DNA of 64,000 bases, from contig NZ_QXTJ01000023.1 of the NCBI RefSeq assembly GCF_003605735.1, positions 34,568 to 98,567 of the forward strand. Direction: 5' to 3'. How positions within the stretch are numbered: position 1 is the first letter of the stretch; each line of letters starts with the position of its first letter. A model generated the notes under the pieces. It saw only the letters and a program-made list of their open reading frames with translations. It was not told the DNA's origin and searched no databases. The stretch comes from Pseudomonas sp. LS-2 (GTDB lineage Bacteria > Pseudomonadota > Gammaproteobacteria > Pseudomonadales > Pseudomonadaceae). Below are positions 1-8,896 of the stretch, piece by piece. Made by a program: the position numbers and the translations under genes.

Positions 1-82
1 AATGGGCGCGGGGCAGGCGCAGGGGTATTACTTCTCGATGCCGGTGCCACAGGAGAAGCTGGACCTGAGTGCGTTGGCGTAG
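1..82 (+). CDS. C-terminal end of an EAL-domain protein (partial)
   Basis: Only the last 26 codons are inside the window; the gene begins upstream. The readable end, AQGYYFSMPVP followed by a short tail and TAG, matches the usual close of an EAL cyclic-di-GMP phosphodiesterase domain, where a G-Y-x-F-S-x-P motif marks the last strand. No catalytic residue is visible, so activity cannot be judged. The following 268 bases up to the methyltransferase start hold no gene I can support. Confidence 0.6.
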   Translation, partial: MGAGQAQGYYFSMPVPQEKLDLSALA

Positions 83-350
83 CGGCCTGGTCCTGACAGC
101 CCGCCCGACGCCAGGCATGGCGATGTGATCGCAGGTCTGCCCAACAGGGTCTAGACTCAATGTCCCCTACGGTGATTTGCCTGTTTCCAGGTCGAAGCCG
201 AACGTACTCCTTGCCGTTCAGTACGCTGTTGTCCACTTCCCGCATCCCTGCGGCTCGCAACATCGTGGTCTTTTCACTCGACCACCGCCTACTGCTTTCA
301 GGTCAGATCTGCCTGTGCCGACGGTGGCCTTCCTCACAGGAGGTTGCGTA

Positions 351-1397
351 ATGGACGAGGCAAAACTTCACGAATTCATGGGCAAGCTGGTGTCAGACAT
401 GGGCGCGGCTGCGCTGCTGGCCAATGTCATGCTCGGCGACGAACTGGGGTTGTACCGGGCCATGGCCGACAGCCTGCCGATCACCCCGCAAGCCTTGGCC
501 GAGAAGACCGGCTGCAATCCGCGATTGATCCGCGAGTGGCTCAGCGCTCACGTGGCCTCAGGCTATATGGAACATCGGGATGGCGCGTTCGTGTTGCCCG
601 AAGAGCAGGCACTGGCCCTGGCCATCGAGGATTCGCCGGTGTACGTGGCGGGCGGCATCATGGTGGTGGCGTCGATGTTTCACGACAAGGACAAGCTGGT
701 GGCCGCCATGCGCGGTGATGGCGCGCTGGCCTGGGGTGATCACCATCCGTGCATGTTCAGTGGCACCGAGCGTTTCTTCAGGCCCGGCTACAAGACGTTT
801 CTGGTGTCCCAGTGGCTCCCTGCGCTGGACGGCGTGGTCGACAAGTTGAACGCAGGGGCCAGGGTCGCCGACATTGGCTGCGGGCACGGCGCCTCGACCA
901 TCGTCATGGCCAAGGCCTTCCCGGCGTCACGTTTCGAGGGCTTCGACTACCACGCCCCCTCTATCACGACAGCGACCGAGCGGGCCAGGGAAGGCGGCGT
1001 CAGCGAACGCGTCAGCTTCCACCAGGGCACGGCCAAGGACTTCCCCGGCGACGATTACGATCTGGTCTGTTATTTCGATTGTCTGCACGACATGGGCGAT
1101 CCGGTGGGGGCGGCGCGTCATGCGCACCAATCGCTGAAAAAAGACGGAACCGTTCTACTGGTCGAGCCGTACGCCAACGACAGCCTCGACGAAAACCTCA
1201 CGCCGGTAGGGCGTTTGTTTTACGCCGCATCGACGTTCATCTGCACGCCGAACTCGCTGTCTCAGGAGGTGGGGCTGGGGCTGGGCGCGCAGGCCGGTGA
1301 GGGGAGATTGCGCGATGTGTTTGCCGAGGCCGGATTCAAGCATTTTCGCCGTGCCGCCGAGACGCCGTTCAACCTGATTCTGGAGGCGCGCAAGTAG
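351..1397 (+). CDS. SAM-dependent class I methyltransferase with N-terminal winged helix
   Basis: A 348-residue protein. The N-terminal third (about residues 15-90) reads as a small-molecule-methyltransferase winged-helix dimerisation domain. The C-terminal part is a Rossmann methyltransferase with glycine motif I (VADIGCGHG, near residue 172) and a following acidic residue in FEGFDYH. The ATG at 351 is chosen because a strong ribosome site (CAGGAGG) sits just upstream; the reading frame stays open to 177, but that stretch has no homology-like features and no ribosome site. It resembles the Rv2258c-like group of uncharacterised methyltransferases; the substrate is unknown. The HxlR regulator downstream on the same strand could control it, but the 120-base gap gives no proof. 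Confidence 0.85.
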   Translation: MDEAKLHEFMGKLVSDMGAAALLANVMLGDELGLYRAMADSLPITPQALAEKTGCNPRLIREWLSAHVASGYMEHRDGAFVLPEEQALALAIEDSPVYVAGGIMVVASMFHDKDKLVAAMRGDGALAWGDHHPCMFSGTERFFRPGYKTFLVSQWLPALDGVVDKLNAGARVADIGCGHGASTIVMAKAFPASRFEGFDYHAPSITTATERAREGGVSERVSFHQGTAKDFPGDDYDLVCYFDCLHDMGDPVGAARHAHQSLKKDGTVLLVEPYANDSLDENLTPVGRLFYAASTFICTPNSLSQEVGLGLGAQAGEGRLRDVFAEAGFKHFRRAAETPFNLILEARK

Positions 1398-1521
1398 CAG
1401 CACGGGCGACGGTAGGCGTGAGCGTGCTCGCGATGGCGTATGTCTTGCTGTGGCAGAGGTGTCGAAGGTGGGGCTTTTCTCCCACTACCCAGTGCAGTTC
1501 CCCCTTGCTAGACTCCGGCCC

Positions 1522-1887
1522 ATGTCAGACATCGATTCCAAACATTCAGACGTCTCGGCCATGCCGACCTACGCCTTCTGCCCGGTGATCTCCGCGCTCG
1601 AGGTGATTGGCGAGCGCTGGGTGATCCTCATTCTGCGCGACCTGTTGCGCAATCCTTCACGTCGCTTTCAGGATTTGCAGGATTCGCTCAAGGGCTGCGC
1701 GCCGAGCACCTTGTCGACCCGGCTCAAGTCACTTGAAGCCAACGGCCTGATCGAGCGCCGTCTGTATGAGCAGCATCCGCCGCGTCTCGAATACCTGCTC
1801 ACCACCAAGGGGCGTGAAGTCGGACCGGTGGTGGCGTCGTTGCGCGACTGGGGGTTGCGCCTCCAGGAGCAGGATCCGCCGCAGTAA
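1522..1887 (+). CDS. HxlR-family winged-helix transcriptional regulator
   Basis: A 121-residue DNA-binding protein. The HxlR signature is clear: a conserved cysteine in FCPVISALEVIGERW at the start of the domain, then ILILRDLL, the recognition-helix region APSTLSTRLKSLEANGLIERR, and the wing RLEYLLTTKG. HxlR regulators are dimeric and often sense electrophiles or oxidants through that cysteine. The start is uncertain: the frame opens at 1450 (GTG) and another ATG lies at 1561; 1522 leaves a short tail before the domain. No strong ribosome site distinguishes them. Its targets are not evident. Confidence 0.8.
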   Translation: MSDIDSKHSDVSAMPTYAFCPVISALEVIGERWVILILRDLLRNPSRRFQDLQDSLKGCAPSTLSTRLKSLEANGLIERRLYEQHPPRLEYLLTTKGREVGPVVASLRDWGLRLQEQDPPQ

Positions 1888-2044
1888 GCTGCGCGGCCAC
1901 GCAAGCAGTTCATCTTCTCATCGAACGTCCATGAAACAACCGTCTACGCTCTCAGTGCAGCGCGACGGCATGGTGTGTGACGTACATGGTTTTCCTCGGC
2001 CGCAAAGACAAAAAATAGAAGTCTGATCTTCTTGGGGGAAGACC

Positions 2045-3076
2045 ATGAACCTGTATCGATATGCGGGCCAGACGCTCTGTGCGTTGCTGGCGATGATGAG
2101 TGCGTGTGCGTCAATGGCGGCCGAGCAACAACTGGCCAGTATCGGTTCGTTGACCATGACCGGTGGCAAGATCAAGCAATGCTCTCTGGGCTATCGCACC
2201 TACGGCACCCTGGCGGCCGACCAGGGAAACGTGGTGCTGGTGCCGACCTGGTTGACGGGGCGCACGGCCGATCAGGTGGATCTGATCGGTCCCGGGAAGC
2301 TCATCGACACCGACCGCTGGTACGTCATCGCGCTGGATGCCATCGGCAACGGCGTTTCCTGTTCACCTTCCAACAGCAAGACCCATCCTCGGCTCAAGTT
2401 TCCCGAATTCGGTATCCGCGACATGGTCAAGGCTCAGCATCGCCTGTTGGCGCTGACCCTGGGCATCGATCACGCCCACGCCATCGTCGGGATTTCCATG
2501 GGCGGCATGCAGGCGTTGCAGTGGGCGGTGATGTACCCCGACTACGCCAGCAAGGTCGTGACCATCGTTGGCACACCGCAACCGACCGCGCAGGATTTAC
2601 AGGTCTGGAGGGCTGAAATGAGCGCCATTGAACGCAACCCCGGCTGGAACAACGGCAATTACGCGCCGGGCACGGTGTTCAGAAACCTCACGGCGCTGCA
2701 TACCGAATCCTTGTGGACCCCGGAGCACGCGGCGGCCAGGACCGTCGCCGCCAAACAGCCCACTGAAGACCGCTTGCACGGCACGCAGACCAGCCAGAGT
2801 TTCAGCGCCGTGGACTGGTATCGCCAATTGCAGGCGATGACCACCTTCGATCTGGTCCGCGACGGCGGCATGGCGACCCTGTCGGGGAAGATCAAGGCGC
2901 GGATGCTGATCATCACGTCTGAACAGGACCGGCTGGTGGACCCGGCGCCGTCCAAAGCCCTGGCGGCACAGAAGCGCAACACCAGGCTTCTCGTTCTGGA
3001 CAACGATTGCGGGCACATGGCCCCAGTCTGCGAAATGAAAAAGGTCGATCAGGCAGTGAAAGACTTTCTCGAGTGA
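2045..3076 (+). CDS. Exported alpha/beta hydrolase, MetX (homoserine acetyltransferase)-like
   Basis: A 343-residue alpha/beta hydrolase preceded by a good ribosome site (GGGGGAAG). Residues 1-26 form a signal peptide (hydrophobic core LCALLAMM, probable cleavage after SMAA). The nucleophile elbow GISMGGMQ places the serine at residue 151, within the MetX-type context; the acid is probably in SEQDRLVDP and the histidine in NDCGHMAP. Cytoplasmic MetX acylates homoserine, but an exported copy cannot easily serve methionine synthesis, so I read this as a periplasmic hydrolase of the homoserine O-acetyltransferase fold with unknown substrate. No operon partner is evident. Confidence 0.75.
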   Translation: MNLYRYAGQTLCALLAMMSACASMAAEQQLASIGSLTMTGGKIKQCSLGYRTYGTLAADQGNVVLVPTWLTGRTADQVDLIGPGKLIDTDRWYVIALDAIGNGVSCSPSNSKTHPRLKFPEFGIRDMVKAQHRLLALTLGIDHAHAIVGISMGGMQALQWAVMYPDYASKVVTIVGTPQPTAQDLQVWRAEMSAIERNPGWNNGNYAPGTVFRNLTALHTESLWTPEHAAARTVAAKQPTEDRLHGTQTSQSFSAVDWYRQLQAMTTFDLVRDGGMATLSGKIKARMLIITSEQDRLVDPAPSKALAAQKRNTRLLVLDNDCGHMAPVCEMKKVDQAVKDFLE

Positions 3077-3257
3077 TCAGCCGGCAAGGCGGCCAATGAC
3101 TGCCGCCGACGGCAATACGGGGCCGGTATTGCCGCTCGGTCAGTCCTTGGCAATCGATGGAGACCTTGCCAGACGGAGCCCACAGAGATGTAACCACATA
3201 TGGCACCGGTTTTGCTGTGACCTGTGGTGCATCGATAACCTGAAAGGGAGGTGAAAG

Positions 3258-3869
3258 ATGATCATAGGGAACAGTGCCATCCAGCAGTTCGTGTCGAAAG
3301 CCGTGTCGCACACGCATTTCGACCCGACAGACAAGGATGCATACACCAGCGCAATCGCCGGTGCCTCGGCGCCGGTCGCAGCGATTGCCGGCAGCACCGA
3401 CAATGCCACCGAAAGCAGCACCGATCAGGGCTATAACGAGTCCTTCGCCAAAATGATGGTGAACCTCAAGGCGGCTCTGGCCAACAGCACCGCGTCGGTG
3501 TCCGATGACGACAAAGCGGCTGCGGCGGCTGCGTTTTCCTCTGCCTCCGACAAACAGTTGGCGGCATCGGACAGTGTGACCAAAACAGTCGACAGCAACA
3601 TTGCGGCCGTCGAAGGAAGTGATACGGACGCCTCGGTAGCTTCATCGGCCAAAGAGCAGTTTCTGGCGTACATGAACCAGAGCGATGCCGAAAAGGTGCG
3701 TCAGCAACTGACCGGCGTGAGCAAGGAAGAGTACGACAACATGACGCCGGAGCAGCAAGCGGCGGTCGACAAGAAAGTGGCCGATCTGCAGAAACAGAAG
3801 CAGGAACAGCAGATCGCTGAAACCGAGGTCAAGACCAGGATCGCCATGGCGAAGGCGGAAATGGCCTGA
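3258..3869 (+). CDS. Hypothetical Ala/Ser/Asp-rich protein, no recognised family
   Basis: A 203-residue protein with a near-ideal ribosome site (GGGAGGTG) six bases ahead of the ATG. No signal peptide or membrane segment is seen. The middle (about residues 65-135) is low-complexity, rich in Ala, Ser, Asp and Thr. The C-terminal 70 residues are charged and helical with heptad-like spacing (KKVADLQKQKQEQQIAETEV), probably a coiled coil. The composition, acidic and Cys-free with Ala/Ser tracts, recalls small secreted or surface-associated proteins of pseudomonads, but I do not recognise it. It is followed by its own terminator, so it is probably monocistronic. Confidence 0.65.
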   Translation: MIIGNSAIQQFVSKAVSHTHFDPTDKDAYTSAIAGASAPVAAIAGSTDNATESSTDQGYNESFAKMMVNLKAALANSTASVSDDDKAAAAAAFSSASDKQLAASDSVTKTVDSNIAAVEGSDTDASVASSAKEQFLAYMNQSDAEKVRQQLTGVSKEEYDNMTPEQQAAVDKKVADLQKQKQEQQIAETEVKTRIAMAKAEMA

Positions 3870-3909
3870 GGCTTGGGCGGGACGGGTTTTGCGAAGCGTC
3901 AATGAGAAG

Positions 3910-3942
3910 GGGCAGCGGTTTAGACCGGCTGCCCTTTTTTTT
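3910..3942 (+). terminator. Rho-independent terminator
   Basis: A 7-bp GC-rich stem (GGGCAGC / GCTGCCC) is followed by eight T residues. It ends the transcript of the upstream Ala-rich hypothetical gene. Confidence 0.85.
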
Positions 3943-4095
3943 ACGACACTGAGCGCTTTCTTGATCATTTTGTTGGCCGCCTCCTACAGCACGGGTAGCC
4001 AAAGACAGGCTGCCAACCGGTCGTGGCTTGGCATCGTCTTCTGTATAGTTTTGTCCGTATTCCGTACACGTTCACAACAAGTCCAGGAGCCGATC

Positions 4096-4305
4096 ATGTC
4101 CAGATTCAACGCCCAGGTGGTTTGCATGGCAGCCGAGCGTGACGCGCAGAAAGTCAAAAAGGCGTTCCTTCAGCTAGTTCACGCTGACCTTATCGAGAAC
4201 ACTGAACGTATCGAGCCGATCCCCGCAGCGTTGCTGACGCGAATGCAACGCCTGAGAGCCAGAGCACGGGCTAATCGCAACTGCAGCGATCTTCTGGAAG
4301 GTTGA
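4096..4305 (+). CDS. PrlF-type antitoxin fragment lacking the AbrB domain
   Basis: A 69-residue protein immediately upstream (3 bases) of a YhaV-like toxin reading frame. Its core, AFLQLVHADLIENTERIEPI, matches the C-terminal toxin-binding part of PrlF (SohA) antitoxins. By eye against E. coli PrlF, the whole protein aligns only with the C-terminal half, starting at the QVFM-like position. The N-terminal SpoVT/AbrB swapped-hairpin domain that binds DNA in PrlF is absent, and the 200 bases upstream do not encode it in any obvious frame. A ribosome site (CAGGAG) precedes the ATG. It is either a remnant or a naturally short toxin-neutralising variant. Confidence 0.6.
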   Translation: MSRFNAQVVCMAAERDAQKVKKAFLQLVHADLIENTERIEPIPAALLTRMQRLRARARANRNCSDLLEG

Positions 4306-4308
4306 TCA

Positions 4309-4789
4309 ATGCAGTCAGGGACGATTGCAATCAGCAATGGCTGGGCTCTTTACGGCCATCCTCTGTTTCTGAACCGTCTTGACTCCCTGGTTGAAGAAGT
4401 GGAGTCGTTGGTCAGCGACGACCCGAAAGGATTCCATCCGGCATGCTCATTACAAGCTGTTTGAGAAAGTCGATATATCTATCCGGGAACGCGTTCCTTG
4501 TAACCCCGCAGCGCCGGAATATCTTCAGGGGAATACGCTTGGGAAGGCATGTCGGCATTGGCGCCGGGTTCAGTCCGGGCTCCCCAATCGTTACCGGCTA
4601 TTCTTTCAGTACCGAAGCGATACCCCGAGCAGCATCATTTATGCTTGGTTGAACGATGAGGCGACTCTACGCAAGGATGGCGCGAGAACAGACGTCTACA
4701 CCGTTCTCAAAAGGATGTTGAGCAGCGGTGAAATGCCGGCAACCTATAATGCCCTGCTCAAAGCATCAGGGCCTGTCGCCAGTCACTGA
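4309..4789 (+). pseudogene. yhaV: YhaV-family RNase toxin, frameshifted
   Basis: The first 51 codons from ATG 4309 give NGWALYGHPLF and a following helix that match the YhaV N-terminus, but that frame stops with TGA soon after 4460. The matching remainder (KLFEKVDISIRERV, LPNRYRLFFQYRSD, WLNDEATLRKDGARTDVYTV) is in the next frame from about 4442 to 4789. Removing one G near 4438-4441 (CCGG) restores one protein whose residues FHPHAHYKLF align without gap to YQRKAATKLL of E. coli YhaV. YhaV is the ribosome-associated RNase toxin of the PrlF-YhaV system. The gene is therefore inactivated by a single-base insertion, or the sequence has an error here. Confidence 0.7.
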
Positions 4790-4810
4790 CAACACAGAAA
4801 GAATTTAAAG

Positions 4811-4842
4811 TGAAAAGCCCGGACATCGCGCCGGGCTTTTCA
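4811..4842. terminator. Bidirectional terminator between yhaV and mtlZ
   Basis: A perfect 12-bp inverted repeat (TGAAAAGCCCGG and its complement) with an 8-base loop. The A-run and T-run flanking the GC core let it work in both directions for the convergent toxin locus and polyol operon. Confidence 0.85.
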
Positions 4843-4877
4843 CCTTGTGTAACTGCCGTCAGCGAGCAGCGGAACTT

Positions 4878-5816
4878 TCAAACCACCTGATCCCGATACG
4901 GCAAATCCGGCCCCACCCGCGTGCAGGTCAATGCCGCCGCCGCTACCGCGAAGTCCAGCATCTGGGTCAATGTCTCTCGACTCAGTGTCGGCAAATTCGC
5001 GGGGGTGTCGAGCCCGCGCTCGGTGAGGAAGGTGATCAGTGCTGCCTGGAAGGTATCGCCTGCGCCTACGGTGTCGGCGGTTTTCACTTCGCGGGCCGGG
5101 ACCGACCAACTGCCCAGCTCGCGGGTGAAGATGCTCGCGCCCTGGCGGCCACGGGTCATGATCACCAGTTGGCAGTGATGGGTCAGCCAGCCTTTGGCGA
5201 CGGTCTCGGCATCGACGTCCGGGTACAGCAGGCCCAGGTCTTCGTCGCTGACCTTGATGATGTGTGCATGCTCTGCGAATTTTGCCACCTGGCTGCGCCA
5301 CAGTTCGATGCTCGGCGCCGGGTTCAGGCGCACGTTGGGGTCGTAGGTGATCAGGCGTTTGCCGCTCTCGCGTTGCACCAGGGCCAGCAGGGCATCGGCG
5401 ACCGGCTGAACCACCAGCGAGAACGAACCCACATGCAGGCCGCGCACGCTGTCGTCCAGTTCAGGCAGTTGCTCGACGGTCAGCAGACGGTCGGCACAGC
5501 CTTCGCCGCGGAAGCTGTAATGCGGCGAACCATCGGCGCCCACCGCGACCATCGCCAGCGTCGTCGGCGCATCGAAATGAATCAGGAAGTCCTCACGCAC
5601 ACCTTCTTCCTGCAGCACGGTCGCCAGGCGCTTGCCCAGGTAGTCGGTGGAAATTCCGGCGAAGAAACCGGCCTCTACACCCAGCCGGCGCAAGCCCACG
5701 GCGACGTTGAACGGCGAACCGCCCGCCACGGCCTGAAAGCCGACGCGATTGCTTTGTCCATTGCTGTCCGGTTGACTGAAAAAGTCGAACAGTGCTTCGC
5801 CACACACCAGATACAT
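4878..5816 (-). CDS. mtlZ: Fructokinase of the polyol operon (PfkB family)
   Basis: A 312-residue ribokinase/PfkB sugar kinase. It has the N-terminal CGEALFDFF start, the GGSPFNVAVGLRRLG substrate region, and the C-terminal PfkB signature DTVGAGDTFQAALI, where the second Asp is the catalytic base. In P. fluorescens MtlZ phosphorylates the fructose released from mannitol by MtlD. It is the last gene of the mtl operon, 23 bases after mtlY, and runs into the bidirectional terminator. Confidence 0.93.
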   Translation of the reverse strand: MYLVCGEALFDFFSQPDSNGQSNRVGFQAVAGGSPFNVAVGLRRLGVEAGFFAGISTDYLGKRLATVLQEEGVREDFLIHFDAPTTLAMVAVGADGSPHYSFRGEGCADRLLTVEQLPELDDSVRGLHVGSFSLVVQPVADALLALVQRESGKRLITYDPNVRLNPAPSIELWRSQVAKFAEHAHIIKVSDEDLGLLYPDVDAETVAKGWLTHHCQLVIMTRGRQGASIFTRELGSWSVPAREVKTADTVGAGDTFQAALITFLTERGLDTPANLPTLSRETLTQMLDFAVAAAALTCTRVGPDLPYRDQVV

Positions 5817-5839
5817 AGTTGCTCCGTAAAGGGCGTCCG

Positions 5840-7321
5840 TCAGACGCCCTGCAATTGATTGCGGTAGTGCTGAAAAACCCTGTGATACGCCGCCACATGC
5901 TCGGCCACGGGCCGGGTCTCGCTGCCCGGGTCCAGGCTTACGCAGCGTTCGCTCAAGGCTTGGAGTGATTCATCTGCGCCTTCGGCATGCGAGTGGCACC
6001 ACGCTGCCTGAATCGCCGCACCCAGGGCCGCTGCTTCCGTGCCGGTGGTGCAGATCACAGGCGTGTCCATGATGTCGGCGACGATCTGACGCCAGATCGC
6101 GCTTTTCGCGCCACCGCCGATCAGCCGGATGTTCGCGCTCTTGATGCCGCTTTCGCGCAGCAGGTCCAGACCGTAGCGCAGGCCGAACGTCGTGCCCTCG
6201 ACCACCGCGCGGCACAAGTTGGCCTGATTCAGGTTGGTGCTGTCCAGCCCCAGAATGCTACCTGTTGCGTGGGGCAGGGCGGGTACCCGTTCGCCGTTGA
6301 GGAACGGCAGCATCAGCACGCCCTGGGCGCCGATGGGCGAGGACGCGATGGCCGCATTGAACGCGCCGATGTCCAGCGCGAACAGCTCGCGAATGGCGCT
6401 GGTGGCGTTGGTCAGGTTCATGGTGCAGATCAGCGGCAACCAGCCACCGGAGGACGAGCAGAATGTCGCCACCGAGGGTTGCGCGCTGACATTGCCCTCA
6501 TCGGCAAACGCGTAAACCGTGCCGGACGACCCCAGGCTCATGGTGATCGAGCCCGGCGCAATGTTGCCGGTACCGATGGCGCCCATCATGTTGTCGCCGC
6601 CACCGCTGGAAACGATGGCGTCGGGATTGATCCCCAGGCGCTCGGCAATCGCCGGCAGAATCGTCCCGACCGCTTCGTGGGCTTCGAGCAGCTCCGGCAA
6701 TGCCTTGACCAGACGTCCCGTCGCGTCGATATGTTGCAATATCTCCAGATCCCATTCGCGGGTACGCACGTTGAAATAGCCGGTGCCGGACGAGTCGCCA
6801 TACTCGCTGCAGCAGCGACCGGTCAGCCAGTAATTGAGGAAGTCATGGGGCAAAAGGATCTTGTCGATCCGCGCGAACAGTTCCGGAAATTGCTCCTTGG
6901 TCCACAGCAATTTGGACACGGTGTAGCCCGGCGCGATGGCGATACCCAGACGCTCCAGCGAGCCCGCTTCGCCGCCCAGATAATCGAGCAGCCGATCGTT
7001 CTCCGGCGCTGACTCGGTGTCGCACCACAGTTTGGCCGGGCGCAACACATGGCCCGACTCGTCGAGCATCACCAGGCCGTGTTGCTGCCCGGACACGCCG
7101 ATGCCCTGAATCTCGGCACCGCTGATGCCAGCCTGCGCCAGCGCGGCGGCCGTCGCCTGCTCGAACGTCGTAAGCCAGTCCTGCACATCCTGCTCCCGGC
7201 GCCCGTTGGCACCGCTGATCATGTGATGTGCGCCCGAGCCTTCGCCCAATACCTCGCCGCTGACGGCATCCAGAACAATTGCCTTGGTGCCTTGGGTGCC
7301 GCAATCGATGCCGAGAAACAT
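5840..7321 (-). CDS. mtlY: Xylulokinase of the polyol operon (FGGY family)
   Basis: A 493-residue FGGY carbohydrate kinase. The N-terminal phosphate-binding segment GIDCGTQGTKAIV, the FGGY signature near GSSGTVYAFADEG and the C-terminal IRLIGGGAKSAIWRQIVAD region are all present. It phosphorylates D-xylulose formed from D-arabitol by MtlD, feeding the pentose phosphate pathway. The ATG at 7321 is preferred to an in-frame GTG two codons upstream because the GTG overlaps the ribosome site (AGAGG). It lies between mtlD and mtlZ with gaps of about 23 bases on each side. Confidence 0.92.
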   Translation of the reverse strand: MFLGIDCGTQGTKAIVLDAVSGEVLGEGSGAHHMISGANGRREQDVQDWLTTFEQATAAALAQAGISGAEIQGIGVSGQQHGLVMLDESGHVLRPAKLWCDTESAPENDRLLDYLGGEAGSLERLGIAIAPGYTVSKLLWTKEQFPELFARIDKILLPHDFLNYWLTGRCCSEYGDSSGTGYFNVRTREWDLEILQHIDATGRLVKALPELLEAHEAVGTILPAIAERLGINPDAIVSSGGGDNMMGAIGTGNIAPGSITMSLGSSGTVYAFADEGNVSAQPSVATFCSSSGGWLPLICTMNLTNATSAIRELFALDIGAFNAAIASSPIGAQGVLMLPFLNGERVPALPHATGSILGLDSTNLNQANLCRAVVEGTTFGLRYGLDLLRESGIKSANIRLIGGGAKSAIWRQIVADIMDTPVICTTGTEAAALGAAIQAAWCHSHAEGADESLQALSERCVSLDPGSETRPVAEHVAAYHRVFQHYRNQLQGV

Positions 7322-7344
7322 GTTCACCTCTTGACCTATGGAGT

Positions 7345-8862
7345 TCAGATGGCTTTCGCTAACAGGTTTTCCAGGGTTTTGCTGACGCCCAGTTGCTTCA
7401 GGCTGTTCAGGTTGTGCTCGAACGATGCCACGAACTCAGGTGATTTCGGAATCGCTGCGCCGAAGATTTCTTCCACCTCCAGCAGGCGTTGGGTGACCAG
7501 TACGTCGTCGGCGACCAGCGCTTTGCAGAAGTCCGCGCGCGGGTCGACGACCTTGTAGTCGACGCCGTTCTCGCCCTTGAAATCGCGGTTCTTGTTGCCT
7601 TGCAGGTACAAGGCCCAAGCCGCGACCACCAGCGAGGCGCGGTCCATGTTGCCGCTGTCGACGATCAGACGATTGATGGTCGGCACGGTGAACTTCGGAA
7701 ATTTCGACGAGCCGTCCGAACACACACGTTCCAGTTGGTCGGCGATGGCCTGGTTGGAGAAACGGTCGATCAGGGTCTGTTTGTAGTCGGTCAGGTCGAT
7801 GCCCGGCACCGGCGCCAGTTGCGGGGTGACGTCCAGGTCCATGTAGGTGCGGATGTAATCGACGAACAACGGGTCGTTCATGGTTTCGTGAACGAAGCGA
7901 TAGCCTTTCAGCGCGCCCAGATAGGTCAGTGCCAGATGGCTGCCATTGAGCAACTTGATCTTCATTTCTTCGTAAGGGGTGACGTCGTCGGTGAACTGCA
8001 CGCCGACCTTTTCCCAGGCCGGGCGACCATTGACGAACTTGTCTTCCAGCACCCATTGCACGAACGGTTCGCAGACCACCGGCCAGGCGTCGTCGATGCC
8101 TTTTTCGTCATGCAATTGCAGGCGGTGGGCAGTGCTGGTCATCGGCGTGATGCGGTCGACCATGGCATTGGGGAAACTGACGTTGTCGGCGATCCAGTCG
8201 TGCAGATCGGCGTCACGCTGTTTGGCGAACGTCAGCAGCGCTTTGCGGGTGACAGCCCCGTTGTGCGGCAGGTTATCGCAGGACATCAGGGTGAACGCAG
8301 GCGTGCCTTCGGCGCGGCGCTTGGCGAGGGCTGCGCACAAATAGCCGAATACGGTTTTTGGGGTGGCGGGGTGTTGCAGGTCATGCTGGATCTGCGGCAG
8401 GTGGCTCATGAACTCGCCGGTGCTGTCGTCGATGCAGTATCCGCCTTCGGTAATCGTCAGTGAAACGATGCGGATGTCCGGGCTGGCCAGCTTGTCGATC
8501 AGCACCAGGTCATTGTCCGTGGACATCAACATCTGGCTCATGGCGCCGATGATGCGGGTTTCGGTGTCTGGCGTGTCGCCCAGTTCGAACAGGGTGTAGA
8601 GGAAGTCCTGGCCCTTGAGCGCTTCGAAGTTGGCGCGGTCTTCCTCGCGCAGGCTGACGCCGCAGATGGCCCAGTCCAGGCCCTCGCCGCTCTTGTCCTT
8701 CGCACCGAGAGACATGAGCGCATCGGTATAAAAAGCCTGATGCGCGCGGTGAAAACCACCGACGCCGATGTGGGCGATGCCCTGGCGGCGGTCTTCGAGG
8801 GTGTAGGCGGGCAGTTCAATGCCGGCACCGAGGTTCGACAGATTCTGTTTGTTCAGTTTCAT
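7345..8862 (-). CDS. mtlD: Mannitol 2-dehydrogenase
   Basis: A 505-residue polyol dehydrogenase of the long-chain mannitol dehydrogenase family. It oxidises D-mannitol to fructose and D-arabitol to xylulose with NAD. The N-terminal HIGVGGFHRAHQ is the dinucleotide-binding region; SFPNAMVDRITPMTS is the family signature; the substrate-site KLLNGSHLAL contains the catalytic lysine and the N/H residues. The sequence is close throughout to the characterised P. fluorescens enzyme, with a slightly longer N-terminal loop (GAKDKSGEG) and a different segment near GNKNRDFKGENGV. It sits between the ABC transporter genes and the two kinases, as expected. Confidence 0.96.
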   Translation of the reverse strand: MKLNKQNLSNLGAGIELPAYTLEDRRQGIAHIGVGGFHRAHQAFYTDALMSLGAKDKSGEGLDWAICGVSLREEDRANFEALKGQDFLYTLFELGDTPDTETRIIGAMSQMLMSTDNDLVLIDKLASPDIRIVSLTITEGGYCIDDSTGEFMSHLPQIQHDLQHPATPKTVFGYLCAALAKRRAEGTPAFTLMSCDNLPHNGAVTRKALLTFAKQRDADLHDWIADNVSFPNAMVDRITPMTSTAHRLQLHDEKGIDDAWPVVCEPFVQWVLEDKFVNGRPAWEKVGVQFTDDVTPYEEMKIKLLNGSHLALTYLGALKGYRFVHETMNDPLFVDYIRTYMDLDVTPQLAPVPGIDLTDYKQTLIDRFSNQAIADQLERVCSDGSSKFPKFTVPTINRLIVDSGNMDRASLVVAAWALYLQGNKNRDFKGENGVDYKVVDPRADFCKALVADDVLVTQRLLEVEEIFGAAIPKSPEFVASFEHNLNSLKQLGVSKTLENLLAKAI

Positions 8863-8896
8863 GACTACGGTCTCTGATTCTGTGAAATTCGTCGGC

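Noticed and set aside
177..350. N-terminal extension of the methyltransferase
   Set aside because: No ribosome site and no family-like sequence; ATG 351 has CAGGAGG at ideal distance.
3889..4095. Upstream extension of the antitoxin frame
   Set aside because: It starts inside the terminator of the previous gene and does not encode an AbrB domain.
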